Origin: Eledone cirrhosa
Lineage: Eukaryota > Mollusca > Cephalopoda > Octopoda > Eledonidae
Length of the DNA: 64,000 nucleotides
Assembly: GCA_964016885.1 (NCBI GenBank)
Contig: OZ024740.1
Coordinates: 6,902,450 to 6,966,449, forward strand
Direction of reading: 5' to 3'
Made by a program: the position numbers and the translations under genes
Notes under the pieces: generated by a model
What the model saw: the letters and a program-made list of their open reading frames with translations, nothing else
Databases searched by the model: none
What the model was told of the DNA's origin: nothing
In this document: in pieces, positions 1 to 16,000 of the stretch
How positions within the stretch are numbered: position 1 is the first letter of the stretch
Layout: each line of letters begins with the position of its first letter

Positions 1-1344
1 ACTCAGATTCTCAGGCTCTATTTGTGACAGACATTACCCCCAAAATACTCAAATCCTAAGGAAGAATTTGTGAGAGACATTACCCCGAAATACTCAGATC
101 CTAAGGCAGTATTTGTGAGCGACATTATCCCAAAATACTCAGATTCTAAGGCTGTATTTGTGAGAGACATTACCCCAAAATACTCAGATCCTATGGCAGT
201 ATTTGTGAGAGACATTACCCCAAAATACTGAGATCCTAAGGCAGTATTTGTGGGAGACATTACCCCAAAATACTGAGATCCTAAGGCTGTATTTGTGAGA
301 GACATTACCCCAAAATACTGAGACCCTAAGGCAGTATTTGTGAGATACATTACCCCAAAATACTCAGATCCTAAGGCAGTATTTGTGAGAGACATTACCC
401 CAAAATACTGAGATACTAAGGCAGTATTTGTGAGAGACATTACCCCCAAATACTCAGATCCTAAGGCAGTATTTGTGAGAGACATTACCCCAAAATACTC
501 AGATCCTAAGGCTGTAATTGTGAGAGACATGACCCCAAAATACTGAGATCCTAAGGCTGTATTTGTGAGAGACATTACCCCAAAATACGCAGATCCTAAG
601 GCAGTATTTGTGAGAAACATTACACCAAAATACTCAGATCCTAAGGCAGTATTTATGAGAGACATTACCCCAAAATACTCAGATCCTAAGGCAGTATTTG
701 TGAGAGACATTACCCCAAAATACTCAGATCCTAAGACAGTATTTGTGAGAGACATTACCCCAAAATACTCAGATCCTAAGGCAGTGTTTGTGAGAGACAT
801 TACATCAAAATACTCAGATCCTAAGGCTGTATTTGTGAGAGACATTACCCCAAAATACTCAGATCCTAAGGCTGTATTTATGAGAGACATTACCCCAAAA
901 TACTCAGATCCTAAGGCTGTATTTGTGAGAGACATTACACCAAAATACTCAGATCCTAAGGCTGTATTTATGAGAGACATTACCCCCAAAATACTCAGAT
1001 CCTAAGGCTGTACTTGTGAGAGACATTACCCCAAAATACTGAGATCCTAAGGCTGTATTTGTGAGAGACATTACCCCAAAATACTCAGATCCAAAGGCAG
1101 TATTTGTGAGAGACATTAGCCCAAAATACTCAGATCCTAAGGCTGTGTTTGTGAGAGACATTACCCCAAAATACTCAGATCTTAAGGCAGTATTTATGAG
1201 AGACATTACCCCAAAATACTGAGATCCTAAGACTGTATTTGTGAGAGACATTATCCCAAAATACTGAGATTCTAAGGCTGTATTTTTGAGAGACATTACC
1301 CCAAAATACTCAGATCCTCAGGCTGTATTTGTGGGAGACATTAC

Positions 1345-4300
1345 CCCAAAATACTCAGATCCTAAGGTAGTGTTTGTGAGAGACATTATCCCAAAATACT
1401 CAGATCCTAAGGCTGTATTTGTGAGAGACATTACCCCAAAATACTCAGATCCTAAGGCAGTATTTGTGAGAGACATTACCCCAAAATACTCAGATCCTAA
1501 GGCTGTATTTGTGAGCGACATTACCCCAAAATACTCAGATCCTAAGGCTGTATTTGTGAGAGACAATACCCCAAAATACTCAGATCCTAAGGCAGTATTT
1601 GTGAGAGACAATAACACAAAATACTCAGATCCTAAGGCAGTATTTGGGAGAGACATTACCCCCCAAAATACTCAGATCCTAAGGCTGTATTTGTGAGAGA
1701 CATTACCCCAAAATACTGAGACCCTAAGGCAGTATTTGTGAGATACATTACCCCAAAATACTCAGATCCTAAGGCAGTATTCGTGAGAGACATTACCCCA
1801 AAATACACAGATCCTAAGGCAGTATTTGTGTGAGACATTACCCCAAAATACTCAGATCCTAAGGCTGTAATTGTGAGAGACATGACCCCAAAATACTGAG
1901 ATCCTAAGGCTGTATTTGTGAGAGACATTACCCCAAAATACGCAGATCCTAAGGCAGTATTTGTGAGAAACATTACACCAAAATACTCAGATCCTAAGGC
2001 TGTATTTGTGAGAGACATTACCCCAAAATACTCAGATCCTAAGGCAGTATTTGTGAGAGATATTACCCCAAAATACTCAGATCCTAAGACAGTATTTGTG
2101 AGAGACATTACCCCAAAATACTCAGATCCTAAGGCAGTGTTTGTGAGAGACATTACATCAAAATACTCAGATCCTAAGGCTGTATTTGTGAGAGACATTA
2201 CCCCAAAATACTGAGATCCTAAGGCTGTATTTATGAGAGACATTACCCCAAAATACTCAGATCCTAAGGCTGTATTTGTGAGAGACATTACACCAAAATA
2301 CTCAGATCCTAAGGCTGTATTTATGAGAGACATTAGCCCAAAATACTCAGATCCTAAGGCTGTGTTTGTGAGAGACATTACCCCAAAATACTCAGATCCT
2401 AAGGCAGTATTTATGAGAGACATTACCCCAAAATACTGAGATCCTAAGACTGTATTTGTGAGAGACATTACCCCAAAATACTCAGATCCTAAGGCAGTGT
2501 TTGTGAGAGACATTACCCCAAAATACTGAGATCCTAAGGCTGTATTTGTGAGAGACATTACCCCCCAAAATACTGAGATCCTAAGGCTGTATTTGTGAGA
2601 GACATTACCACAAAATACTCAGATCCTAAGGCAGTATTTGTGAGAGATATTACCCCAAAATACTGAGATTCTAAGGCAGTATTTGTGAGAGACATTACCC
2701 CAAAATACTGAGATCCTAAGGCTGTATTTGTGAGAGACATTACGCCAAAATACTGAGATCCTAAGGCAGTATTTGTGAGAGACATTACCCCAAAATACTG
2801 AGATCCTAAGGCAGTATTTGTGAGAGACATACCCCAAAATACTGAGATCCTAAGGCAGTATTTGTGAGAGACATTACCCCAAAATACTCAGATCCTAAGG
2901 CAGTATTTGTGAGAGACATTACCCCAAAATACTAAGATCCTAAGGCAGTATTTGTGAGAGACATTACCCCAAGATACTCAGATCCTAAGGCAGTATTTGT
3001 GAGAGACATTACCCCAAAATACTGAGATCCTAAGGCTGTATTAGTGAGAGACATTACCCCAAAATGCTGAGATCCTAAGGCTGTATTTGTGAGAGACATT
3101 ACCCCAGAATACTCAGATCCTAAGGCAGTAATTATGAGAGACATTACACCAAAATACTCAGATCCTAAGGCTGTATTTGTGAGAGACATTACCCCAAAAT
3201 ACTCAGATCCTAAGGCAGTATTTGTGAGAGACATTACCCCAAAATACTAAGATCCTAAGGCAGTAATTGTGAGAGACATTACCCCAAAATACTCAGGTCC
3301 TAAGGCAGTGTTTGTGAGAGACATTACGCCAAAATACTCAGATCCTAAGGCTGTGTTTGTGACAGACATTACCCCAATATACTCAGATCCTAAGACAGTG
3401 TTTGTGAGAGACATTACCCCAAAATACTCAGATCCTAAGGCTGTATTTGTGAGAGACATTACCCCAAAATACTGAGATACTAAGGCTGTATTTTTGAGAG
3501 ACATTACCCCAAAATACTCAGATCCTCAGGCTGTATTTTTGGGAGACATTACCCCAAAATACTCAGATCCTAAGGTAGTGTTTGTGAGAGACATTATCCC
3601 AAAATACTCAGATCCTAAGGCTGTATTTGTGAGAGACATTACCCCAAAATAATCAGATCCTAAGGCAGTATTTGTGAGAGACATTACCCCAAAATACTCA
3701 GATCCTAAGGCTGTATTTGTGAGAGACATTACCCCAAAATACTGAGATCCTAAGGCAGTGTTTGTGAGAGACATTACGCCAAAATACTCAGATCCTAAGA
3801 CTGTATTTGTGAGCGATATTACCCCAAAATACTGAGATCCTAAGGCTGTATTTGTGAGAGACAATACCCCAAAATACTCTGATCCTAAGGCTGTATTTGT
3901 GAGAGACAATACCCCAAAATACTCAGATCCTAAGGCAGTATTTGTGAGAGACAATAACCCAAAATACTCAGATCCTAAGGCAGTATTTGGGAGAGACATT
4001 ACCCCCAAAATACTCAGATCCTAAGGCTGTACTTGTGAGAGACATTACCCCAAAATACTCAGATCCTAAGGCAGTGTTTGTGAGAGACATTACCGCAAAA
4101 TACTCAGATCCTAAGGCATCGTTTGTGAGAGACATTACCCCAAAATACTCAGATCCTAAGGCTGTATTTGTGAGAGACATTACCCCAAAATACTCAGATC
4201 CTAAGGCAGTGTTTGTGAGAGACATTACCCCAAAATACTCAGATCCTAAGGCAGTGTTTGTGAGAGATATTACCCGAAAATACTCAGATCCTAAGGCAGT

Positions 4301-7300
4301 GTTTGTAAGAGACATTACCCCCAAAATACTCAGATCCTAAGGCAGTGTTTGTGCGAGATATTACCCCAAAATACTCAGATCCTAAGGAAGAATTTGTGAG
4401 AGACATTACCCCAAAATACTCAGATTCTCAGGCTCTATTTGTGACAGACATTACCCCCAAAATACTCAAATCCTAAGGAAGAATTTGTGAGAGACATTAC
4501 CCCGAAATACTCAGATCCTAAGGCAGTATTTCTGAGCGACATTACCCCAAAATACTCAGATTCTAAGGCTGTATTTGTGAGAGACATTACCCCAAAATAC
4601 TCAGATCCTAAGGCAGTATTTGTGAGAGACATTACCCCAAAATACTGAGATCCTAAGGCAGTATTTATGAGAGACATTACCCCAAAATACTGAGATCCTA
4701 AGGCTGTATTTGTGAGAGACATTACCCCAAAATACTGAGACCCTAAGGCAGTATTTGTGAGATACATTACCCCAAAATACTCAGATCCTAAGGCAGTATT
4801 TGTGAGAGACATTACCCCAAAATACTGAGATCCTAAGGCAGTATTTGTGAGAGACATTACCCCAAAATACTCAGATCCTAAGACAGTATTTGTGAGAGAC
4901 ATTACCCCAAAATACTCAGATCCTAAGGCTGTATTTGTGAGAGACATTACCCCAAAATACTGAGATCCTAAGGCTGTATTTATGAGAGACATTACCCCAA
5001 AATACTCAGATCCTAAGGCTGTATTTGTGAGAGACATTACACCAAAATACTCAGATCCTAAGGCTGTATTTATGAGAGACGTTACCCCAAAATACTCAGA
5101 TTCTAAGGCAGTGTTTGTGAGAGACATTACCCCAAAATACTGAGATCCTAAGGCTGTATTTGTGAGAGACATTACCCCAAAATACTCAGATCCAAAGGCA
5201 GTATTTGTGAGAGACATTAGCCCAAAATACTCAGATCCTAAGGCTGTGTTTGTGAGAGACATTACCCCAAAATACTCAGATCCTAAGGCAGTATTTATGA
5301 GAGACATAACCCCAAAATACTGAGATCCTAAGACTGTATTTGTGAGAGACATTACCCCAAAATACTCAGATCCTAAGGCAGTGTTTGTGAGAGACATTAC
5401 CACAAAATACTGAGATCCTAAGGCTGTATTTGTGAGAGACAATACTCAAAATACTGAGATCCTAAGGCTGTATTTGTGAGAGACATTACCACAAAATACT
5501 CATATCCTAAGGCAGTATTTGTGAGAGACATTACCCCAAAATACTGAGATCCTAAGGCAGTATTTGTGAGAGACATTACCCCAAAATACTGAGATACTAA
5601 GGCTGTATTTGTGAGAGACATTACGCCAAAATACTGAGATCCTAAGGCAGTATTTGTGAGAGACATTACCCCAAAATACTCAGATCCTAAGGTAGTGTTT
5701 GTGAGAGACATTATCCCAAAATACTCAGATCCTAAGGCTGTATTTGTGAGAGACATTACCCCAAAATACTCAGATCCTAAGGCAGTATTTGTGAGAGACA
5801 TTACCCCAAAATACTCAGATCCTAAGGCTGTATTTGTGAGCGACATTACCCCAAAATACTCAGATCCTAAGGCTGTATTTGTGAGAGACAATACCCCAAA
5901 ATACTCAGATCCTAAGGCAGTATTTGTGAGAGACAATAACACAAAATACTCAGATCCTAAGGCAGTATTTGGGAGAGACATTACCCCCCAAAATACTCAG
6001 ATCCTAAGGCTGTATTTGTGAGAGACATTACCCCAAAATACTGAGACCCTAAGGCAGTATTTGTGAGATACATTACCCCAAAATACTCAGATCCTAAGGC
6101 AGTATTCGTGAGAGACATTACCCCAAAATACACAGATCCTAAGGCAGTATTTGTGTGAGACATTACCCCAAAATACTCAGATCCTAAGGCTGTAATTGTG
6201 AGAGACATGACCCCAAAATACTGAGATCCTAAGGCTGTATTTGTGAGAGACATTACCCCAAAATACGCAGATCCTAAGGCAGTATTTGTGAGAAACATTA
6301 CACCAAAATACTCAGATCCTAAGGCTGTATTTGTGAGAGACATTACCCCAAAATACTCAGATCCTAAGGCAGTATTTGTGAGAGATATTACCCCAAAATA
6401 CTCAGATCCTAAGACAGTATTTGTGAGAGACATTACCCCAAAATACTCAGATCCTAAGGCAGTGTTTGTGAGAGACATTACATCAAAATACTCAGATCCT
6501 AAGGCTGTATTTGTGAGAGACATTACCCCAAAATACTGAGATCCTAAGGCTGTATTTATGAGAGACATTACCCCAAAATACTCAGATCCTAAGGCTGTAT
6601 TTGTGAGAGACATTACACCAAAATACTCAGATCCTAAGGCTGTATTTATGAGAGACATTAGCCCAAAATACTCAGATCCTAAGGCTGTGTTTGTGAGAGA
6701 CATTACCCCAAAATACTCAGATCCTAAGGCAGTATTTATGAGAGACATTACCCCAAAATACTGAGATCCTAAGACTGTATTTGTGAGAGACATTACCCCA
6801 AAATACTCAGATCCTAAGGCAGTGTTTGTGAGAGACATTACCCCAAAATACTGAGATCCTAAGGCTGTATTTGTGAGAGACATTACCCCCCAAAATACTG
6901 AGATCCTAAGGCTGTATTTGTGAGAGACATTACCACAAAATACTCAGATCCTAAGGCAGTATTTGTGAGAGATATTACCCCAAAATACTGAGATTCTAAG
7001 GCAGTATTTGTGAGAGACATTACCCCAAAATACTGAGATCCTAAGGCTGTATTTGTGAGAGACATTACGCCAAAATACTGAGATCCTAAGGCAGTATTTG
7101 TGAGAGACATTACCCCAAAATACTGAGATCCTAAGGCAGTATTTGTGAGAGACATACCCCAAAATACTGAGATCCTAAGGCAGTATTTGTGAGAGACATT
7201 ACCCCAAAATACTCAGATCCTAAGGCAGTATTTGTGAGAGACATTACCCCAAAATACTAAGATCCTAAGGCAGTATTTGTGAGAGACATTACCCCAAGAT

Positions 7301-9962
7301 ACTCAGATCCTAAGGCAGTATTTGTGAGAGACATTACCCCAAAATACTGAGATCCTAAGGCTGTATTAGTGAGAGACATTACCCCAAAATACTGAGATCC
7401 TAAGGCTGTATTTGTGAGAGACATTACCCCAGAATACTCAGATCCTAAGGCAGTAATTATGAGAGACATTACACCAAAATACTCAGATCCTAAGGCTGTA
7501 TTTGTGAGAGACATTACCCCAAAATACTCAGATCCTAAGGCAGTATTTGTGAGAGACATTACCCCAAAATACTAAGATCCTAAGGCAGTAATTGTGAGAG
7601 ACATTACCCCAAAATACTCAGGTCCTAAGGCAGTGTTTGTGAGAGACATTACGCCAAAATACTCAGATCCTAAGGCTGTGTTTGTGACAGACATTACCCC
7701 AATATACTCAGATCCTAAGACAGTGTTTGTGAGAGACATTACCCCAAAATACTCAGATCCTAAGGCTGTATTTGTGAGAGACATTACCCCAAAATACTGA
7801 GATACTAAGGCTGTATTTTTGAGAGACATTACCCCAAAATACTCAGATCCTCAGGCTGTATTTTTGGGAGACATTACCCCAAAATACTCAGATCCTAAGG
7901 TAGTGTTTGTGAGAGACATTATCCCAAAATACTCAGATCCTAAGGCTGTATTTGTGAGAGACATTACCCCAAAATAATCAGATCCTAAGGCAGTATTTGT
8001 GAGAGACATTACCCCAAAATACTCAGATCCTAAGGCTGTATTTGTGAGAGACATTACCCCAAAATACTGAGATCCTAAGGCAGTGTTTGTGAGAGACATT
8101 ACGCCAAAATACTCAGATCCTAAGACTGTATTTGTGAGCGATATTACCCCAAAATACTGAGATCCTAAGGCTGTATTTGTGAGAGACAATACCCCAAAAT
8201 ACTCTGATCCTAAGGCTGTATTTGTGAGAGACAATACCCCAAAATACTCAGATCCTAAGGCAGTATTTGTGAGAGACAATAACCCAAAATACTCAGATCC
8301 TAAGGCAGTATTTGGGAGAGACATTACCCCCAAAATACTCAGATCCTAAGGCTGTACTTGTGAGAGACATTACCCCAAAATACTCAGATCCTAAGGCAGT
8401 GTTTGTGAGAGACATTACCGCAAAATACTCAGATCCTAAGGCATCGTTTGTGAGAGACATTACCCCAAAATACTCAGATCCTAAGGCTGTATTTGTGAGA
8501 GACATTACCCCAAAATACTCAGATCCTAAGGCAGTGTTTGTGAGAGACATTACCCCAAAATACTCAGATCCTAAGGCAGTGTTTGTGAGAGATATTACCC
8601 GAAAATACTCAGATCCTAAGGCAGTGTTTGTAAGAGACATTACCCCCAAAATACTCAGATCCTAAGGCAGTGTTTGTGCGAGATATTACCCCAAAATACT
8701 CAGATCCTAAGGAAGAATTTGTGAGAGACATTACCCCAAAATACTCAGATTCTCAGGCTCTATTTGTGACAGACATTACCCCCAAAATACTCAAATCCTA
8801 AGGAAGAATTTGTGAGAGACATTACCCCGAAATACTCAGATCCTAAGGCAGTATTTCTGAGCGACATTACCCCAAAATACTCAGATTCTAAGGCTGTATT
8901 TGTGAGAGACATTACCCCAAAATACTCAGATCCTAAGGCAGTATTTGTGAGAGACATTACCCCAAAATACTGAGATCCTAAGGCAGTATTTATGAGAGAC
9001 ATTACCCCAAAATACTGAGATCCTAAGGCTGTATTTGTGAGAGACATTACCCCAAAATACTGAGACCCTAAGGCAGTATTTGTGAGATACATTACCCCAA
9101 AATACTCAGATCCTAAGGCAGTATTTGTGAGAGACATTACCCCAAAATACTGAGATCCTAAGGCAGTATTTGTGAGAGACATTACCCCAAAATACTCAGA
9201 TCCTAAGACAGTATTTGTGAGAGACATTACCCCAAAATACTCAGATCCTAAGGCTGTATTTGTGAGAGACATTACCCCAAAATACTGAGATCCTAAGGCT
9301 GTATTTATGAGAGACATTACCCCAAAATACTCAGATCCTAAGGCTGTATTTGTGAGAGACATTACACCAAAATACTCAGATCCTAAGGCTGTATTTATGA
9401 GAGACGTTACCCCAAAATACTCAGATTCTAAGGCAGTGTTTGTGAGAGACATTACCCCAAAATACTGAGATCCTAAGGCTGTATTTGTGAGAGACATTAC
9501 CCCAAAATACTCAGATCCAAAGGCAGTATTTGTGAGAGACATTAGCCCAAAATACTCAGATCCTAAGGCTGTGTTTGTGAGAGACATTACCCCAAAATAC
9601 TCAGATCCTAAGGCAGTATTTATGAGAGACATAACCCCAAAATACTGAGATCCTAAGACTGTATTTGTGAGAGACATTACCCCAAAATACTCAGATCCTA
9701 AGGCAGTGTTTGTGAGAGACATTACCACAAAATACTGAGATCCTAAGGCTGTATTTGTGAGAGACAATACTCAAAATACTGAGATCCTAAGGCTGTATTT
9801 GTGAGAGACATTACCACAAAATACTCATATCCTAAGGCAGTATTTGTGAGAGACATTACCCCAAAATACTGAGATCCTAAGGCAGTATTTGTGAGAGACA
9901 TTACCCCAAAATACTGAGATACTAAGGCTGTATTTGTGAGAGACATTACGCCAAAATACTGA
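1345..9962. repeat. Higher-order block A: 4,325-bp tandem duplication inside the satellite
   Basis: The stretch from about 1,345 to 5,637 recurs at about 5,670 to 9,962 with a constant offset of 4,325 bp, that is 96 units plus 5 bases. The same rare variants appear in the same order in both copies, including register slips, a cccccc run (2,562 and 6,887) and a one-base loss (2,831 and 7,156). The translated frames I compared differ at one position, base 3,066 (tgctgag against tactgag in the second copy). Copy edges are approximate because the flanks are also satellite. Confidence 0.9.
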
Positions 9963-10440
9963 AATTCTAAGGCTGTATTTGTGAGAGACATTACCCCAAA
10001 ATACTGAGATCCTAAGGCAGTGTTTGTGAGAGACATTACGCCAAAATACTGAGATCCGAAGGCTGTATTTGTGAGAGACATTACCCCAAAATACTCAGAT
10101 CCTAAGGCAGTATTTGTGAGAGACATTACCCCAAAATACTGAGATCCTAAGGCAGTATTTGTGAGAGACATTACCCCAAAATACTCAGATCCTAAGGCAG
10201 TATTTGTGAGACATTACCCCAAAATACTGAGATACTAAGGCAGTATTTGTGAGAGACATTACCCCAAAATACTGAGATCCGAAGGCTGTATTTGTGAGAG
10301 ACATTACCCCAGAATACTCAGATCCTAAGGCAGTAATTGTGAGAGACATTACACCAAAATACTCAGATCCTAAGGCTGTATTTGTGAGAGACATTACCCC
10401 AAAATACTCAGATCCTAAGGCAGTATTTGTGAGAGGCATT

Positions 10441-13026
10441 ACCCTAAAATACTGAGTTCCTAAGGCAGTATTTGTGAGAGACATTACCCCCCAAATACTC
10501 AGATCCTAAGGCTGTATTTGTGAGAGACATTACCCCAAAATACTCAGATCCTAAGGCAGTATTTGTGAGAGACATTACCCCAAAATACTCAGACCCTAAG
10601 GCAGTATTTGTGAGAGACATTACCCCAAAATACTGAGATCCTAAGGCAGTGTTTGTGAGAGACATTACCCCCAACATACTCAGATCCTAAGGCTGTATTT
10701 GTGAGAGACATTACCCCAAAATACTCAGATCCTAAGGCTGTATTTGTGAGAGACATTACACCAAAATACTCAGATCCTAAGGCTGTATTTATGAGAGACA
10801 TTACCCCAAAATACTCAGATTCTAAGGCAGTGTTTGTGAGAGACATTACCCCAAAATACTGAGATCCTAAGGCTGTATTTCTGAGAGACATTACCCCAAA
10901 ATACTCAGATCCTAAGGCTGTGTTTGTGAGAGACATTACCCCAAAATACTCAGATCCTAAGGCAGTATTTATGAGAGACATTACCCCAAAATACTGAGAT
11001 CCTAAGACTGTATTTGTGAGAGACATTACCCCAAAATACTCAGATCCTAAGGCAGTGTTTGTGAGAGACATTACCCCAAAATACTGAGATCCTAAGGCTG
11101 TATTTGTGAGAGACATTACCCCCCAAAATACTGAGATCCTAAGGCTGTATTTGTGAGAGACATTACCCCAAAATACTCAGATCCTAAGGCAGTGTTTGTG
11201 AGAGACATTACCCCAAAATACTGAGATCCTAAGGCTGTATTTGTGAGAGACATTACCCCCCAAAATACTGAGATCCTAAGGCTGTATTTGTGAGAGACAT
11301 TACCCCAAAATACTCAGATCCTAAGGCAGTATTTGTGAGAGACATTACCCCAAAATACTGAGATCCTAAGGCAGTATTTGTGAGAGACATTACCCCAAAA
11401 TACTGAGATCCTAAGGCTGTATTTGTGAGAGACATTACCCCAGAATACTCAGATCCTAAGGCAGTAATTGTGAGAGACATTACACCAAAATACTCATATC
11501 CTGAGGCTGTATTTGTGAGAGACATTACCCCAAAATACTCAGATCCTAAGGCAGTATTTGTGAGAGACATTACCCCAAAATACTAAGATCCTAAGGCAGT
11601 ATTTGTGAGAGACATTACCCCAAAATACTCAGATCCTAAGGCAGTATTTGTGAGAGACATTACCCCAAAATACTCAGATCCTAAGGCTGTATTTGTGAGA
11701 GACATTACCCCAGAATACTCAGATCCTAAGGCAGTAATTGTGAGAGACATTACACCAAAATACTCAGATCCTAAGGCTGTATTTGTAAGAGACATTACCC
11801 CAAAATACTCAGATCCTAAGGCAGTATTTGTGAGAGACATTACCCCAAAATACTAAGATCCTAAGGCAGTAATTGTGAGAGACATTACCCCAAAATACTC
11901 AGATCCTAAGGCAGTGTTTGTGAGAGACATTACGCCAAAATACTCAGATCCTATGGCTGTATTTGTGAGAGACATTACCCCAAAATACTCAGATCCTAAG
12001 GCAGTATTTGTGAGAGACATTACCCCAAAATACTAAGATCCTAAGGCAGTATTTGTGAGAGACATTACCCCAAAATACTCAGATCCTAAGGCAGTATTTG
12101 TGAGAGACATTACCCCAAAATACTGAGATCCTAAGGCAGTATTTGTGAGAGACATTACCCCAAAATACTGAGATCCTAAGGCTGTATTTGTGAGAGACAT
12201 TACCCCAGAATACTCAGATCCTAAGGCAGTAATTGTGAGAGACATTACACCAAAATACTCAGATCCTAAGGCTGTATTTGTAAGAGACATTACCCCAAAA
12301 TACTCAGATCCTAAGGCTGTGTTTGTGAGAGATATTACCCCAAAATACTGAGTTCCTAAGGCAGTATTTGTGAGAGACATTACCCCCCAAATACTCAGAT
12401 CCTAAGGCTGTATTTGTGAGAGACATTACCCCAAAATACTCAGATCCTAAGGCAGTATTTGTGAGAGACATTACCCCAAAATACTCAGACCCTAAGGCAG
12501 TATTTGTGAGAGACATTACCCCAAAATACTGAGATCCTAAGGCAGTGTTTGTGAGAGACATTACCCCCAACATACTCAGATCCTAAGGCTGTATTTGTGA
12601 GAGACATTACCCCAAAATACTCAGATCCTAAGGCTGTATTTGTGAGAGACATTACACCAAAATACTCAGATCCTAAGGCTGTATTTATGAGAGACATTAC
12701 CCCAAAATACTCAGATTCTAAGGCAGTGTTTGTGAGAGACATTACCCCAAAATACTGAGATCCTAAGGCTGTATTTCTGAGAGACATTACCCCAAAATAC
12801 TCAGATCCTAAGGCTGTGTTTGTGAGAGACATTACCCCAAAATACTCAGATCCTAAGGCAGTATTTATGAGAGACATTACCCCAAAATACTGAGATCCTA
12901 AGACTGTATTTGTGAGAGACATTACCCCAAAATACTCAGATCCTAAGGCAGTGTTTGTGAGAGACATTACCCCAAAATACTGAGATCCTAAGGCTGTATT
13001 TGTGAGAGACATTACCCCCCAAAATA
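10441..13026. repeat. Higher-order block B: 1,896-bp repeat inside the satellite
   Basis: About 690 bp at 10,441-11,130 reappears at 12,337-13,026 with an offset of 1,896 bp. Shared rare marks include the cccccaaatac slip, the cccccaacatac variant near 10,670 and 12,566, and the tttctgag variant near 10,880 and 12,776. Sequence between the two copies is satellite with a different variant order, so this is not a simple head-to-tail pair. Confidence 0.85.
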
Positions 13027-16000
13027 CTGAGATCCTAAGGCTGTATTTGTGAGAGACATTACCACAAAATACTCAGATCTTAAGGCAGTATTTGTGAGAG
13101 ACATTACCCCAAAATACTGAGATCCTAAGGCAGTATTTGTGAGAGACATTACCCCAAAATACTGAGATCCTAAGGCTGTATTTGTGAGAGACATTACGCC
13201 AAAATACTGAGATCCAAAGGCAGTATTTGTGAGAGAGATTACCCCAAAATACTCAGATCCTAAGGCAGTATTTGTGAGAGACATTACCCCAAAATACTGA
13301 GATCCTAAGGCAGTATTTGTGAGAGACATTACCCCAAAATACTGAGATCCTAAGGCTGTATTTGTGAGAGACATTACCCCAGAATACTCAGATCCTAAGG
13401 CAGTAATTGTGAGAGACATTACACCAAAATACTCAGATCCTGAGGCTGTATTTGTGAGAGACATTACCCCAAAATACTCAGATCCTAAGGCAGTATTTGT
13501 GAGAGACATTACCCCAAAATACTAAGATCCTAAGGCAGTATTTGTGAGAGACATTACCCCAAAATACTCAGATCCTAAGGCAGTATTTGTGAGAGACATT
13601 ACCCCAAAATACTGAGATCCTAAGGCAGTATTTGTGAGAGACATTACCCCAAAATACTGAGATCCTAAGGCTGTATTTGTGAGAGACATTACCCCAGAAT
13701 ACTCAGATCCTAAGGCAGTAATTGTGAGAGACATTACACCAAAATACTCAGATCCTAAGGCTGTATTTTTAAGAGACATTACCCCAAAATACTCAGATCC
13801 TAAGGCAGTATTTGTGAGAGACATTACCCCAAAATACTAAGATCCTAAGGCAGTAATTGTGAGAGACATTACCCCAAAATACTCAGATCCTAAGGCAGTA
13901 ATTGTGAGAGACATTACACCAAAATACTCAGATCCTAAGGCTGTATTTTTAAGAGACATTACCCCAAAATACTCAGATCCTAAGGCAGTATTTGTGAGAG
14001 ACATTACCCCAAAATACTAAGATCCTAAGGCAGTGTTTGTGAGAGACATTACCCCAAAATACTCAGATCCTAAGGCAGTGTTTGTGAGAGACATTACGCC
14101 AAAATACTCAGATCCTATGGCTGTGTTTGTGACAGACATTACCCCAATATACTCAGATCCTAAGACAGTGTTTGTGAGAGACATTACCCCAAAATACTGA
14201 GATTCTAAGGCTGTATTTTTGAGAGACATTACCCCAAAATACTCAGATCCTCAGGCTGTATTTGTGGGAGACATTACCCCAAAATACTCAGATCCTAAGG
14301 CAGTATTTGTGAGAGACATTACCCCAAAATACTCAGATCCTAAGGCTGTATTTGTGAGAGACATTACCCCAAAATACTCAGATCCTAAGGCAGTATTTGT
14401 GAGAGACATTACCCCAAAATACTCAGATCCTAAGGCTGTATTTGTGAGAGACATTACCCCAAAATACTCAGATCCTAAGGCTGTATTTGTGAGAGACATT
14501 ACCCCAAAATACTCAGATCCTAAGGTAATGTTTGTGAGAGACATTATCCCAAAATACTCAGATCCTAAGGCTGTATTTGTGAGAGACATTACCCCAAAAT
14601 ACTCAGATCCTAAGGCAGTATTTGTGAGAGACATTACCCCAAAATACTCAGATCCTAAGGCTGTATTTGTGAGAGACATTACCCCAAAATACTGAGATCC
14701 TAAGGCAGTGTTTGTGAGAGACATTACGCCAAAATACTCAGATCCTAAGGCTGTATTTGTGAGCGATATTACCCCAAAATAATCAGATCCTAAGGCTGTA
14801 TTTGTGAGAGACAATACCCCAAAATACTCAGATCCTAAGGCTGTATTTGTGAGAGACAATACCCCAAAATACTCAGATCCTAAGGCAGTATTTGTGAGAG
14901 ACAATAACCCAAAATACTCAGATCCTAAGGCAGTATTTGGGAGAGACATTACCCCCAAAATACTCAGATCCTAAGGCTGTATTTGTGAGAGACATTACCC
15001 CAAAATACTCAGATCCTAAGGCAGTGTTTGTGAGAGACATTACCCCAAAATACTCAGATCCTAAGGCAGTGTTTGTGAGAGATATTACCCGAAAATACTC
15101 AGATCCTAAGGCAGTGTTTGTAAGAGACATTACCCCCAAAATACTCAGATCCTAAGGCAGTGTTTGTGCGAGATATTACCCCAAAATACTCAGATCCTAA
15201 GGCTGTATTTGTGAGAGACATTACCCCAAAATACTCAGATCCTAAGGCAGTATTTGTGAGAGACATTACCCCAAAATACTCAGATTCTCAGGCTCTATTT
15301 GTGACAGACATTACCCCCAAAATACTCAAATCCTAAGGAAGCATTTGTGAGAGACATTACCCCGAAATACTCAGATCCTAAGGCAGTATTTGTGAGCGAC
15401 ATTACCCCAAAATACTCAGATTCTAAGGCTGTATTTGTGAGAGACATTACTCCAAAATACTCAGATCCTAAGGCAGTATTTGTGAGAGACATTACCCCAA
15501 AATACTGAGATCCTAAGGCAGTATTTGTGAGAGACATTACCCCAAAATACTGAGATCCTAAGGCTGTATTTGTGAGAGACATTACCCCAAAATACTGAGA
15601 CCCTAAGGCAGTATTTGTGAGATACATTACCCCAAAATACTCAGATCCTAAGGCAGTATTTGTGAGAGACATTACCCCAAAATACTGAGATCCTAAGGCA
15701 GTATTTGTGAGATACATTACCCCAAAATACTCAGATCCTAAGGCAGTATTTGTGAGAGACATTACCCCAAAATACTGAGATCCTAAGGCAGTATTTGTGA
15801 GAGACATTACTCCAAAATACTCAGATCCTAAGGCTGTAATTGTGAGAGACATGACCCCAAAATACTGAGATCCTAAGGCTGTATTTGTGAGAGACATTAC
15901 CCCAAAATACGCAGATCCTAAGGCAGTATTTGTGAGAAACATTACACCAAAATACTCAGATCCTAAGGCTGTATTTGTGAGAGACATTACCCCAAAATAC

